Assembly (NCBI RefSeq): GCF_000279145.1
Contig: NC_018178.1
Coordinates: 1,240,001 to 1,304,000, forward strand
Direction: 5' to 3'
Length of the DNA stretch: 64,000 nucleotides
Origin: Melioribacter roseus P3M-2
GTDB lineage: Bacteria > Bacteroidota > Ignavibacteria > Ignavibacteriales > Melioribacteraceae
Position 1 is the first letter of the stretch. Every line of letters begins with the position of its first letter. Both the position numbers and the translations under genes were made by a program. Of this stretch, positions 56,701 to 64,000 are shown piece by piece. The notes under the pieces were generated by a model, which was not told where the DNA came from, searched no databases, and worked only from the letters and a program-made list of their open reading frames with translations.

Positions 56701-56954
56701 TATTTTGTTCTTCCGTTAAAATTAAGTGGTGTGCTAAAAATCCGTTTACCGTTTTCAATTTGTTGTTCAAAAGCTAAAAGAAAAGAACTTTTCCCTGTTC
56801 CGAAAGAGCCAACAATATAAAATGATCTAATCCCATGTAAAATGCTTTCATCTAAATTATGTAAAACTCTTTCGGCATTTGACGTAGGAATATATGAGAA
56901 TTCTTTACCCTTATCTCGAATAATATTTATTGAAGGTGAAAATTTATTTTTCAT
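53742..56954 (-). CDS. large P-loop ATPase, SspC-like
   Basis: 1070 residues. Walker A GSFGTGKSS (49-57) and Walker B LLIVIDEFGK (131-140) are in the N-terminal quarter, and a sensor-like NIILLTTLHQGFD follows. The remaining 800 residues are mostly helical and Lys/Glu/Ile-rich, without a recognised domain. The layout resembles BrxC/PglY-type ATPases of BREX and the ATPase encoded with DUF4007 and PAPS-reductase-like proteins in Ssp-type phosphorothioation. Absence of PglZ and BrxL favours Ssp. It overlaps the DUF4007 gene by 11 bases, so both are coupled. Confidence 0.7.
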   Translation of the reverse strand: MKNKFSPSINIIRDKGKEFSYIPTSNAERVLHNLDESILHGIRSFYIVGSFGTGKSSFLLAFEQQIENGKRIFSTPLNFNGRTKYKTLNIIGDYRSFEETLREILKISQKVDIIEGLEKYYKKIAASNMGLLIVIDEFGKFLEYASENKPEQELYAIQKLAEFVNNQNKNIILLTTLHQGFDAYRVKSDEKIRNEWEKVKGRLKEIPFNEPVEQLLYLAARYLNGNPTNISNEEYKELYTSIIKARVYPLYNTLNEFIAKKLFPLEILSAGIIAKALQRYGQNERSLFTFLETTDFSSYIKKNKKYFNLVDVYDYLLNNFYSFLSSKYNPDYLKWSIIKSTLERVEIIFEKNFIEKSKIIKTIGLLNIFAPSGAKINAEFLKVYGNLSLNIENIEEEIKLLEKHKLIRFQSYSQCYVLFEGTDVDIDLALNEAENYINPNPDLVGKLKEFFDTQFLPAKASYLKTGTPRFFEIVISDYPIKQLQKGEADGIINLIFNENLHISTIKNISKSTNEVILYGYYENADKIRTNILEIEKANYVLEKYADDRVVKREIKNLIENLTIEINELVIDSLFYKDSKVRWIYNGSPLNIDSKTTFNKKLSEIIDKSYSKTPIFHNELINREKLPGAINTARKALFNRLFEHWDKEDLLFDKKQYPPEKTIYLSLLKNTGIHRKENGLFILTAPKEKSFIPLWQCCEEFLESSKATKKSLADLFEKLQEKPFKLKSGFIAFWVPIYLFIKRDEYALFDGDVFLPELSLDLFEMILKNPHNYFIKTFNVKGIRLELFNRYQELINRASEEKITTKSFVDTIKPFLSFYRGLTEYSQKTLRLSKETLLLRDAIAKAKDPEKTFFEDFPNALGFTSQELLNSNEKLDLYVNKLKNSIRELRLSYDELLNRIEKTLKTSTGFNNLEFPDYKDKIILRYASIKTYLFLPHQRTIYQRINSNLNDRKTWLSSFVQGLIGKSLEVISDDEEKIIHEKIKTIFHEFDNLTDIANLGIDNNKEIAISVEITSTDENTHRALIRLSKEQEKLAEEIEKKIIKNLSSDKKLNQIALLKLLKKQLNNNSKE

Positions 56955-57818
56955 AGTAATCTTTAAGTACTCTCCACTTATTTAGTTTTTGGGTAAATTG
57001 AATAATTCTTATCCCTGCATCATCTTTGAAATCAATTTTATATCTTCTTTTAATAATTAACTCTTCGATTTTATTAATTATATCTTTTGCGGTAATTGCA
57101 AAAATATTTCCAACACTATTATAACCGTGCAAAACATCTTCAAGTAAGATTGAATCACTATATTTCTCATTATCTAAGATACAGAAAAGTAAAACTTCAG
57201 CCGGTAAATCTTCTCTTTCTTTATTCTCAATTCTGTACCATTCTGTCTCTTTTTCATCGAATTTTAATAACCGTTCTACTAAGTTTAGTTCTATAAAAAT
57301 ACTGCTGAAATAATCTTCCAAGTTTTTATTCACATTTGATGGCTTGACATAATTTCTTAAAAAAACGGCTATATCTCTTTTTATAGTTGTTTCAGTTATT
57401 CTAGTATTTGTTTCTTCGCACTTTGCTTTCAAAAAATTTTGAAGATGTATTTTGTTAAACTCGATTCTCTTTTTTCTAATTTCATTAAAAACTAGTGAGT
57501 AAATAGAGGCATGGTATTCTTTTACTAAATGGTAATGTAAAAGCCAAAGCGTCGCAGTGTTTTCAAGATATGGATCAACGCCGTTTTTACCGAATATAAA
57601 ATGCGCAAGTTCTGTTAATGTGTTCTCTTTGTTAATGAGTCCTATAGATTTCATCCAGTAGTTTATTGCAGTAACCATATTTTTGCCAACGCCAAGATGT
57701 ATTACTGCGTCTTCCGATTTAAAATCCCGATTATTTTCAATAAAATCATATCCCTTTTTTAACCATAAAGATCTGCAATGAAAAGATTCATGACCGCTTA
57801 AATTAATTTTTTATACAT
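56944..57818 (-). CDS. DUF4007 protein, SspB-like, apparent 1-base frameshift near start
   Basis: About 291 residues after correction. DUF4007 proteins accompany phosphorothioation genes; SspB is reported to be a DNA nickase. From the first in-frame ATG (57678) the protein lacks the conserved N-terminus. The sequence upstream in the same frame reads SGHESFHCRSLWLKKGYDF, then DAVIHLGVGKNM, clearly family-like, but an in-frame TAA lies at 57810-57812. One more T in the T6 run (57807-57812) gives the ATG at 57818 (MYKKINLSGHE). It is the first gene of the leftward defence operon. No Shine-Dalgarno sequence is evident. Confidence 0.72.
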
Positions 57819-57993
57819 TTTTTTATGCAATTTATTTAATGTAGAATATATTATTAATTATAACAAATAATACGTTTATTTGATAATTTGTCAAGCCAAA
57901 TACTACGAGGATGAAATGACGAAAATAAAAATTTATAATATATATAATAAATCTTTATTTTTGTAATTATATTTTTATCGATTCGGGTATTTA
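57819..57993. other. divergent, very A+T-rich region at the right edge of the island
   Basis: No gene; it should contain the divergent promoters for the defence operon and glgA. I see no clear repeat, attachment site or terminator. Confidence 0.4.
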
Positions 57994-59499
57994 ATGCGGG
58001 AATCCAGACCTTTAAAAGTTGCTTTCGTTGCGAGCGAAGTTTATCCGTATGCAAAAACGGGCGGTTTAGCCGACGTGTCGGGTTCGTTGCCTGCAGAATT
58101 GTCGTCCCTTGGGAACGAAGTTAAGGTGTTTATGCCGAAATACAATACTTTCGGGGAACTCGAACACGGCTTGAAATACAGATGGGATATCGGCGAAATT
58201 CCCGTGCGCGTTGCCGGCAGAGTCGTTCCGGTTCACGTTCATACCGCAATGCTGCCGAATAACAATCCGGGCGAAGAGTCGAATGTGGAAGTCTACTTTG
58301 TCGATTGCCCGCAATATTTTCACCGTTTCCGTCTTTATACAAACGATGCGGACGAGGACGAACGTTTTATCCTTTTTATGAAAGGAGTTATCGAAATTCT
58401 GCAAAGACTCCAGTGGGCTCCGGATATAATCCATTGCAACGATTGGCAAACCGCGCTCATTCCTTTGCTGTTAAAGGATAATTACGGCTGGGACAGATTG
58501 TTTCATAATACGGCGACGGTATTTACAATTCACAATATTGCGTATCAGGGACGCTTTCCTAAATCCTCCTTTGCCAAAGCCGAAATAAGAGAAGAATATT
58601 ATTTGCACGGCGGTATCGGCGAATACCAGGGCGGGGTAAATTTTTTGAAGACCGCAATTTATACGGCTAATGTAATCAATACGGTTAGCGAAAATTACGC
58701 GCGCGAACTCCTTACTCAGGAATACGGCGAGGGAATGCACGAGTATCTCAGTCACAGAATAAACGACTTTTACGGTATATTAAACGGCGTCGATTATAAC
58801 GTCTGGAATCCCGAAACGGATAAGTATATTCCGTATAATTATTCGATCGATAGTTTGGACGACAAAAAGAAAAACAAGGAATATCTTCTCGAACATTTTA
58901 ATTTGCCTGCGGACGACAAGCCTTTGATCGGAATGATTTCCCGCATGGTCGACCAAAAGGGTTTCGATATAATGGCGTATGTTATTAACGATCTGATGAA
59001 TCTGGACGTCAGGTGGATTGTGCTCGGCAGCGGCGAAAAAAAATACGAAGATATGTTTTATTACCTGGCGGGAAAATATCGCGACAGGATTGCCGTTTAT
59101 ATCGGCTATAATAACGAGTTGGCTCATTTGATAGAAGCCGGAGCGGATATTTTTCTTATGCCCTCGAAGTTCGAACCGTGCGGATTGAATCAAATCTACT
59201 CGATGAAATACGGCACGGTTCCGGTCGTTAGAAAAACAGGCGGACTTGCAGATACGGTATTGGACTGGAACGAATATCTCTCTCAGGGTAAAGAAATCGG
59301 CACGGGTTATTCTTTCCTGGATTACAACGGACATGCACTGCTTCATTCGGTTCAACGCGCAATACACGATTATTATTTGAAAGACGTCTGGCGCAAAATT
59401 CAAATAAACGGTATGAGCAAAGATTACTCCTGGCGGCGGTCAGCCGAAAAGTATGTGGACCTTTATAAAAAGGCGCTTGTAAACAATTCGAATACTTGA
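57994..59499 (+). CDS. glgA: glycogen synthase (ADP-glucose type)
   Basis: 501 residues, GT5 family. The ADP-glucose-binding motif KTGGLADVSGSLP is near the N-terminus, and conserved parts include HCNDWQTAL, FTIHNIAYQG, NGVDYNVWNP and the C-terminal FEPCGLNQIYSMKYGT. It transfers glucose from ADP-glucose to glycogen. Standard length. The next gene begins 32 bases downstream on the same strand. No other glycogen genes are in the window. Confidence 0.94.
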   Translation: MRESRPLKVAFVASEVYPYAKTGGLADVSGSLPAELSSLGNEVKVFMPKYNTFGELEHGLKYRWDIGEIPVRVAGRVVPVHVHTAMLPNNNPGEESNVEVYFVDCPQYFHRFRLYTNDADEDERFILFMKGVIEILQRLQWAPDIIHCNDWQTALIPLLLKDNYGWDRLFHNTATVFTIHNIAYQGRFPKSSFAKAEIREEYYLHGGIGEYQGGVNFLKTAIYTANVINTVSENYARELLTQEYGEGMHEYLSHRINDFYGILNGVDYNVWNPETDKYIPYNYSIDSLDDKKKNKEYLLEHFNLPADDKPLIGMISRMVDQKGFDIMAYVINDLMNLDVRWIVLGSGEKKYEDMFYYLAGKYRDRIAVYIGYNNELAHLIEAGADIFLMPSKFEPCGLNQIYSMKYGTVPVVRKTGGLADTVLDWNEYLSQGKEIGTGYSFLDYNGHALLHSVQRAIHDYYLKDVWRKIQINGMSKDYSWRRSAEKYVDLYKKALVNNSNT

Positions 59500-59531
59500 A
59501 CTAATACTGCGTTAACACGGTTTAGAATGTC

Positions 59532-60689
59532 ATGAAATTTACACAAATGATTTTATTCTTCGGAATCGTTTTTGCCGTTTACGGCTTAATAAATTACTAC
59601 ATAATAAGAAGACTGCTTTCGGTTGTGCCCGAACAATACAAGGGAATTGCGCTTGTCGTATCATTGTTCGTTGTTCTCTCTTATTTTGTCGGCAGGGTTC
59701 TCGAAAACTACTGGATTTCTTACCTTAGCGATTTTCTCGTTTGGGTCGGTTCGTTCTGGATTGCCATAATGTTTTATTCTTTCCTCGCTCTTTTGCTCGT
59801 TGATCTTATTAGACTAATCAATTGGGCGATTCCGTTTTTGCCCGAAGTTCTTTTTAAGAATCCTTTGAAAACAAAACAATACGTCGCGCTGATAATTTCC
59901 GTATTTGTAATTATTATGGTTGGCGGCGGGCATATTACCACGCGTATGATTCAGATTAAAAAATATAATTTGCATATCAATAAAAATGCAAAGCATCTGA
60001 AATCGCTCAACATTGTTATGGCGTCCGACTTACATCTCGGCACAATCAACGGCAGTAACTTTGCATATAAAGTAGTAGACAGAATCAATAAACTTAATCC
60101 CGACATAATCTTGTTTGCAGGCGATATAATAGACGAAGATATTGAACCCGTTCTGAAAGACAATGTTGGCGACGCTCTGGTCAGGTTAAAAGCAAAATAC
60201 GGCGTCTACGGAATAACCGGCAACCACGAGTATATCGGCGGAGTAAACAAAGCGGTCGAATATCTGAATAATCATAACATCAAAATGATCAGAGACGGTT
60301 ATGCGCTGATCGACGACAGCTTTTACGTGGTGGGGCGCGACGACAGAGCAAGCAGCCGTTTCTCCGATTACAAAAGAAAAAGCCTGGAAGAAATTTTGTC
60401 GGACGTAGATAAATCTCTGCCTGTTATTATGATGGATCATCAACCGTTTAATCTGGAGGAGGCTCAGAATAACGGCGTCGATTTACAATTGTCGGGGCAT
60501 ACTCACAACGGTCAGCTCTGGCCATTGAATTATATCTTGAAAAAGATCTACGAGTTGCCGTGGGGTTATAAAATGAAGGGCAATACGCACTATTATGTTT
60601 CCTGCGGCGTGGGCGGATGGGGTCCGCCCGTAAGAACGGGGAGCGCTCCCGAAATTGTTCAAATCGAACTGAACTTTACGGGCGACTGA
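59532..60689 (+). CDS. membrane-anchored metallophosphoesterase
   Basis: 385 residues. Four N-terminal membrane helices (about 5-25, 38-55, 68-98, 115-135) are followed by a calcineurin-like phosphoesterase domain with the metal-binding motifs ASDLHLG, AGDIIDE, TGNHEY, and GHTHNGQ. It resembles YkuE/YaeI-like lipid phosphoesterases. Substrate unknown. It converges on the acid phosphatase gene with six bases between stops. Confidence 0.9.
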   Translation: MKFTQMILFFGIVFAVYGLINYYIIRRLLSVVPEQYKGIALVVSLFVVLSYFVGRVLENYWISYLSDFLVWVGSFWIAIMFYSFLALLLVDLIRLINWAIPFLPEVLFKNPLKTKQYVALIISVFVIIMVGGGHITTRMIQIKKYNLHINKNAKHLKSLNIVMASDLHLGTINGSNFAYKVVDRINKLNPDIILFAGDIIDEDIEPVLKDNVGDALVRLKAKYGVYGITGNHEYIGGVNKAVEYLNNHNIKMIRDGYALIDDSFYVVGRDDRASSRFSDYKRKSLEEILSDVDKSLPVIMMDHQPFNLEEAQNNGVDLQLSGHTHNGQLWPLNYILKKIYELPWGYKMKGNTHYYVSCGVGGWGPPVRTGSAPEIVQIELNFTGD

Positions 60690-60695
60690 TATCCT

Positions 60696-61331
60696 TCAAT
60701 CAACTTGATAAAGATAGTTGGGCAGTTTAATTACATAACCGGAATAACCGCCTTCGAAGTCGCTCTTCTGATCGCCGATATTTGCAATAATACGGTAACC
60801 TTTTTCAGCGAGCTCTTTTCTTATTCTGCTCTTAAATTCGGAAGCGGACACATTCAGCTCGTTGTCGTTTCTGATAATTAACGTATCGTATTCCGTATAG
60901 CCCGCCGAGCGCAAATTTTTTACCGTCGCTTGATAAGTTTCCTCGTGCCTCCCGGAAAGAAAGATTATCCGAATCTTTTTCGAACGGAGATAATCGTAAA
61001 ATCTTTTTACTTCTTTGTTCGGCGGCGCTTCGGCGCGATTTACCCATTTATTCCACTCGTCGAGTATGTATCCGAAACCGATCGACTTTATATAACGGTA
61101 ATTGTCGAGAGCTGTTTCGTCGATGTCGAATACCACTGCATTGCTGTCGTACGGGTCGATCGTTTCAATAAATTCGACTGCCTCGTCGATTAATTTTTTG
61201 CAATCCTTCTCATACGTCCCGTAATCGTAATACTCCGCTACGGCTTTTTTTGCTTTGTCGAGATTAACCAACTCCGGCTGGCAGGCAACGAAGAAGAAAA
61301 TCAACGATATTTTGAGAATTCCGTATTTCAT
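60696..61331 (-). CDS. HAD-family acid phosphatase lipoprotein (class C, e(P4)-like)
   Basis: 211 residues. Lipoprotein signal peptide (LIFFFVACQPE) and a HAD domain with the class B/C acid-phosphatase motif DIDETALDN, then LSGRHEE and GDQKSDFEGG. Such outer-membrane or periplasmic lipoproteins release phosphate from nucleotides. It is a little shorter than Haemophilus e(P4). A hairpin lies between it and hslU upstream, so it probably has its own promoter or is read through weakly. Confidence 0.88.
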   Translation of the reverse strand: MKYGILKISLIFFFVACQPELVNLDKAKKAVAEYYDYGTYEKDCKKLIDEAVEFIETIDPYDSNAVVFDIDETALDNYRYIKSIGFGYILDEWNKWVNRAEAPPNKEVKRFYDYLRSKKIRIIFLSGRHEETYQATVKNLRSAGYTEYDTLIIRNDNELNVSASEFKSRIRKELAEKGYRIIANIGDQKSDFEGGYSGYVIKLPNYLYQVD

Positions 61332-61341
61332 AAAATGGTAT

Positions 61342-61362
61342 GCCGGCTGTATTTCAGCCGGC
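61342..61362 (-). terminator. hairpin after hslU
   Basis: GCCGGCTG (61342-61349) and CAGCCGGC (61355-61362) are perfect 8-base inverted repeats around a five-base loop. The downstream side on the reverse strand is only moderately T-rich. Confidence 0.6.
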
Positions 61363-61367
61363 GTCGA

Positions 61368-62726
61368 TTATAAGATATATTTACTCAAATCCCTGTTTGT
61401 TACAATTTTCTCTAATTTTTTGTTTACCATTTCGCCGTCTATTTCGATTGCGCTATCGGGCATTTTATCCGGCACGTCGAACAAAATATCTTCGAGCAAA
61501 GTAGTGAGAATTGTGTGGAGTCTGCGGGCGCCGATATTTTCCACCTGTTCGTTTACTATGGCGGCTGTTTTGGCGATTTCTTTGATTGCTTCGTTGTTGA
61601 AATTAATAGTAACGCCTTCGGTTTGAAGTAATGCTGTGTATTGTTTGAGAAGCGCATTCTCCGGTATAGTGAGAATCTTAATAAAATCTTCTTCGGTAAG
61701 GCTTTTTAATTCGACGCGAATCGGAAAGCGGCCCTGAAGTTCTGGAATCAAATCCGAAGGTTTGGAAACATGAAAAGCTCCCGAGGCGATGAAAAGAATA
61801 TGGTCGGTTTTTACGGGACCGTATTTTGTATTCACAGTAGAGCCTTCTACGATAGGCAATAAATCTCTTTGAACGCCTTCGCGCGAAACGTCCGGTCCGT
61901 GCTGGCTTTTGGCTCCGGCAATTTTATCTATTTCGTCGATAAATACAATGCCGGATTCCTGCACTCGCTGTACTGCTTCTCTCTGAACTGCGTCCATATC
62001 GATTAACTTTTCGGCTTCTTCCTGAGCCAAAATTTTACGCGCTTCTTTGATAGTTGTTTTTCTCTTCTTTTTCTTTTTGGGAATCATGCTGCTGAGCATA
62101 TCCTGTATGTTCGAAGTCATGTCGTCCATTCCCATCGGACCGAGCACCTGCATTCCGAAAGCGGGAGCTGTAATGTCGAATTCGATCATACGGTCGTCGA
62201 GCTCTCCGTTCCGAAGTTTTTCGCGCATCCATTCGCGTGTTTTTTCGTTTTGAATTTCTTCGGACAAACTTTCGTCGTCGGTTTTCGAAGGACGTCTCAA
62301 AGGCGGAATAAGCTGATCGAGGATTCTTTCTTCGGCAAGCTTTTCCGCTTTATCCCGAACTTCGGCAGTCTTTTCGGCTCTTACCATACTTACGGCAATT
62401 TCCGTTAAATCCCGTATCATCGATTCAACGTCTCTGCCGACGTATCCGACTTCGGTAAACTTAGAAGCCTCTACTTTAACGAAAGGGGCGTTGGCAAGTT
62501 TTGCGAGCCTGCGGGCTATCTCGGTTTTGCCTACGCCGGTCGGTCCGATCAGGATAATATTATTCGGCATTATTTCTTCGCGCATTTTTTCTTCTACCTG
62601 TTGACGGCGCCATCTGTTGCGCAATGCAATGGCGACTGCGCGTTTTGCGTCGTCCTGACCGATTATAAATTTATCGAGTTCTTTTACGATTTGAGAAGGC
62701 GTAAGTTGGTGCATGTTGTTGTTCAT
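61368..62726 (-). CDS. hslU: HslU, ATPase subunit of the HslUV protease
   Basis: 452 residues, AAA+ unfoldase. Starts with the typical [21 protein letters not shown], Walker [10 protein letters not shown], Walker [10 protein letters not shown], and the I domain between them. The C-terminus ends in LSKYIL, which docks into HslV. hslV lies 11 bases upstream in the same operon. All elements are standard. Confidence 0.97.
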   Translation of the reverse strand: MNNNMHQLTPSQIVKELDKFIIGQDDAKRAVAIALRNRWRRQQVEEKMREEIMPNNIILIGPTGVGKTEIARRLAKLANAPFVKVEASKFTEVGYVGRDVESMIRDLTEIAVSMVRAEKTAEVRDKAEKLAEERILDQLIPPLRRPSKTDDESLSEEIQNEKTREWMREKLRNGELDDRMIEFDITAPAFGMQVLGPMGMDDMTSNIQDMLSSMIPKKKKKRKTTIKEARKILAQEEAEKLIDMDAVQREAVQRVQESGIVFIDEIDKIAGAKSQHGPDVSREGVQRDLLPIVEGSTVNTKYGPVKTDHILFIASGAFHVSKPSDLIPELQGRFPIRVELKSLTEEDFIKILTIPENALLKQYTALLQTEGVTINFNNEAIKEIAKTAAIVNEQVENIGARRLHTILTTLLEDILFDVPDKMPDSAIEIDGEMVNKKLEKIVTNRDLSKYIL

Positions 62727-62737
62727 AATTTAAAACC

Positions 62738-63274
62738 TCATTTGTCTATTTCTTCTATGGTAATTTTATCGTTAGTATAAATACATATTTCCGCCGCTGT
62801 ATTTAACGCTTCTTGAACAATCTCTTTAGCCGATAAGTTGCTGTGTTTTTTTAGCATTTTAGCCGCTGCCAGGGCGTACATTCCGCCGCTGCCGATTGCC
62901 ACGATATTGTCTTCCGGTTCGATAACGTCGCCGGTTCCCGAAACGATGAAAGCCTTTTCGTTCGATATGATTGCCAGCATCGCTTCGAGGCGTCTTAAAT
63001 ATTTGTCGGTTCTCCAGTCTTTTGCCAGCTCGACCACGGCTCTTTCGATGTTCCCCCTGTAGGCTTCGAGTTTTTCTTCAAAACGATTTAAGAGAGTAAA
63101 AGCGTCGGCGGTCGAGCCCGCAAATCCGCACAATACCTTCCCGTCCAAAAGTTTACGAATTTTTTTCGAATTGTGCTTCATTACCGTATTGCCCAAAGTA
63201 ACCTGACCGTCGCCGCCCAAAGCGGCTTTGCCGTCTTTAATTACGCCGAGTATTGTCGTTGATCTTACTTTCAT
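62738..63274 (-). CDS. hslV: HslV, peptidase subunit of the HslUV protease
   Basis: 178 residues. After a five-residue propeptide (MKVRS) comes the catalytic N-terminal threonine (TTILGV). Also GGDGQVTLG, and [14 protein letters not shown]. Forms the double hexamer proteolytic core with HslU. It follows the methyltransferase-like gene by 11 bases and precedes hslU. Confidence 0.97.
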   Translation of the reverse strand: MKVRSTTILGVIKDGKAALGGDGQVTLGNTVMKHNSKKIRKLLDGKVLCGFAGSTADAFTLLNRFEEKLEAYRGNIERAVVELAKDWRTDKYLRRLEAMLAIISNEKAFIVSGTGDVIEPEDNIVAIGSGGMYALAAAKMLKKHSNLSAKEIVQEALNTAAEICIYTNDKITIEEIDK

Positions 63275-63285
63275 ATAAACTCCTT

Positions 63286-63912
63286 TTAAATTCCTTTTTT
63301 AATCTTCCATGGGAAAATTCGAGGCGTATTTTTTATATATTCCTCATATTCTTTTCCGTATTTTTCTTTCAGCCTTTCTTCTTCGAATATCGAACCGATA
63401 TAAAAATAAATAACGACGCATATGAACGTTACAAAATAAAACAAATCCATTGCCGGACGGAATCCGAGAAACAGTATTGTAAAAAGATAGATCGGATGCC
63501 GTATGTATTTATATATTCCGCCGGTAATCAACGGCTGCTTTTCGTCAAGGTCGTTTTCATCATAACCGCCTTTAAGATACCTGACGATCTGACGTATTCC
63601 CGCGAATTCGAGCAAGTCGATCGGTTTTGCCGATATGATAATTCCCAGAAAAGAAAGAACCTGAAACACAAATGTAATAATATCATAGGGATAATGTAAG
63701 TCGTAGACCGTTATGCCCGGTTTGGGAGCGATTAAATAGAACAAAAGGAAAAAGATAATCGAAGTAACATTGTAAAAAAAACGATAGAATGCAATGGCTC
63801 CGCCGAGCTTCTCTTTTAGAGCGAGTTTTATCTTTTTTGACGCGAGCAACGTGTGTGTAATAGCAAATATCGAGAAAAGTCCGACGATGCCAATAATGTC
63901 GAATAAAATCAT
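63286..63912 (-). CDS. isoprenylcysteine methyltransferase (ICMT)/NnrU-like membrane protein
   Basis: 208 residues with about five membrane helices. The C-terminal motif [14 protein letters not shown] and the acidic [16 protein letters not shown] part are those of PEMT/ICMT-like membrane methyltransferases; NnrU proteins of denitrifiers resemble the N-terminal half. Substrate unknown. The start ATG overlaps the stop of rpoN (ATGA), and hslV follows after 11 bases, so rpoN, this gene and hslVU may form one operon. Confidence 0.75.
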   Translation of the reverse strand: MILFDIIGIVGLFSIFAITHTLLASKKIKLALKEKLGGAIAFYRFFYNVTSIIFFLLFYLIAPKPGITVYDLHYPYDIITFVFQVLSFLGIIISAKPIDLLEFAGIRQIVRYLKGGYDENDLDEKQPLITGGIYKYIRHPIYLFTILFLGFRPAMDLFYFVTFICVVIYFYIGSIFEEERLKEKYGKEYEEYIKNTPRIFPWKIKKGI

Positions 63913-64000
63913 ATTATTTTTTTACGCAGACGCGCTACCGGAATTTTCAACTGTTCTCTGTATTTGGCAACGGTTCTCCGGGCAATGTGTATCCCTTTTT
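63909..64000 (-). CDS. rpoN: RNA polymerase sigma-54 factor RpoN, C-terminal end only
   Basis: The last 30 or so codons, running in from the right window edge. The translated end contains the nearly invariant RpoN box (IARRTVAKYREQLKIP) that binds the -24 promoter element, then ends in RLRKKII. The rest of the gene is outside the window. It provides the sigma factor required by the NtrC-type activator at 2453. Stop TGA overlaps the next gene's ATG. Confidence 0.9.
   Translation of the reverse strand, partial: KGIHIARRTVAKYREQLKIPVARLRKKII

Noticed and set aside
47915-57818. BREX type 4 system
   Set aside because: A PAPS-reductase-like protein and a BrxC-like ATPase are present, but PglZ and BrxL are absent, and DUF4007 points to Ssp-type phosphorothioation.
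1-64000. CRISPR arrays, tRNA or rRNA genes, transposases, integrases
   Set aside because: Read for regular repeats, T-loop-like motifs and DDE or recombinase motifs; none were found.

Overview
This 64 kb window looks like a chromosomal segment of a facultatively anaerobic, respiring bacterium of the Ignavibacteriota (Bacteroidota/Chlorobi group; Melioribacteraceae-like is my inference). Grounds: moderate-to-low GC, many Sec/lipoprotein exported proteins, a lipoprotein-type (clade II) nitrous oxide reductase, NrfHA, and the DUF4175/DUF4159 pair. No tRNA, rRNA, CRISPR array or insertion sequence was seen.

Layout. 1-3.8 kb: a phosphonate-binding-like lipoprotein, a membrane histidine kinase and a sigma-54 activator (an X-S-R sensory trio like AioXSR or TtrSR). 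4.2-11 kb: a dyad and sigma-54-like promoter, an outer-membrane barrel, then a ttrBCA-order molybdenum respiratory complex. 11-16.1 kb: a structured RNA ending in a terminator, then a molybdenum-cofactor operon (CMD-like protein, lone CHR transporter, moaA, moaC, MOSC, moeA, mobA). 16.2-33 kb: metabolic and envelope genes (KDG kinase, ADP-forming acyl-CoA synthetase, DUF4175/4159, M64 peptidase, PfpI, threonine dehydratase, TetR, an SPFH operon, hydrolase, porin). 33-47.9 kb: a nitrogen-oxide region with nrfHA, an Rrf2/NsrR-like regulator, RIC, cytochrome c, nosZ-nosB-like-nosL-nosD-nosF-nosY, hemerythrin/PAS and Fe-S stress proteins and an octaheme HAO-like cytochrome. No nitrite-to-NO reductase is seen in it, so it fits ammonification plus N2O reduction. 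47.9-57.9 kb: a visibly A+T-rich defence island with a DndC/SspD-like PAPS-reductase-fold protein, a large P-loop ATPase and a DUF4007 protein (SspBCD-like DNA phosphorothioation), linked to a DUF262 protein and a Ser/Thr kinase, and facing a GHKL ATPase. 58-64 kb: glycogen synthase, metallophosphoesterase, acid phosphatase, hslUV, an ICMT-like methyltransferase and the tail of rpoN.

How it fits together: the sigma-54 activator and rpoN suggest sigma-54 control of the molybdoenzyme complex; the cofactor operon next to it supplies that enzyme; the nrf/nos/hao genes form a second, separately controlled respiratory and NO-detoxification unit.

A cross-cutting observation: at least eight genes are interrupted, fused or lose their start through an apparent loss of exactly one base in an A or T run (near 548, 5722, 13862, 36373, 38238, 40777-40791, 52434, 57810). 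In each case restoring one base gives the expected family sequence, a ribosome-binding site plus ATG, or a signal peptide. I therefore annotate these as probably intact genes with homopolymer errors, not as decayed pseudogenes.
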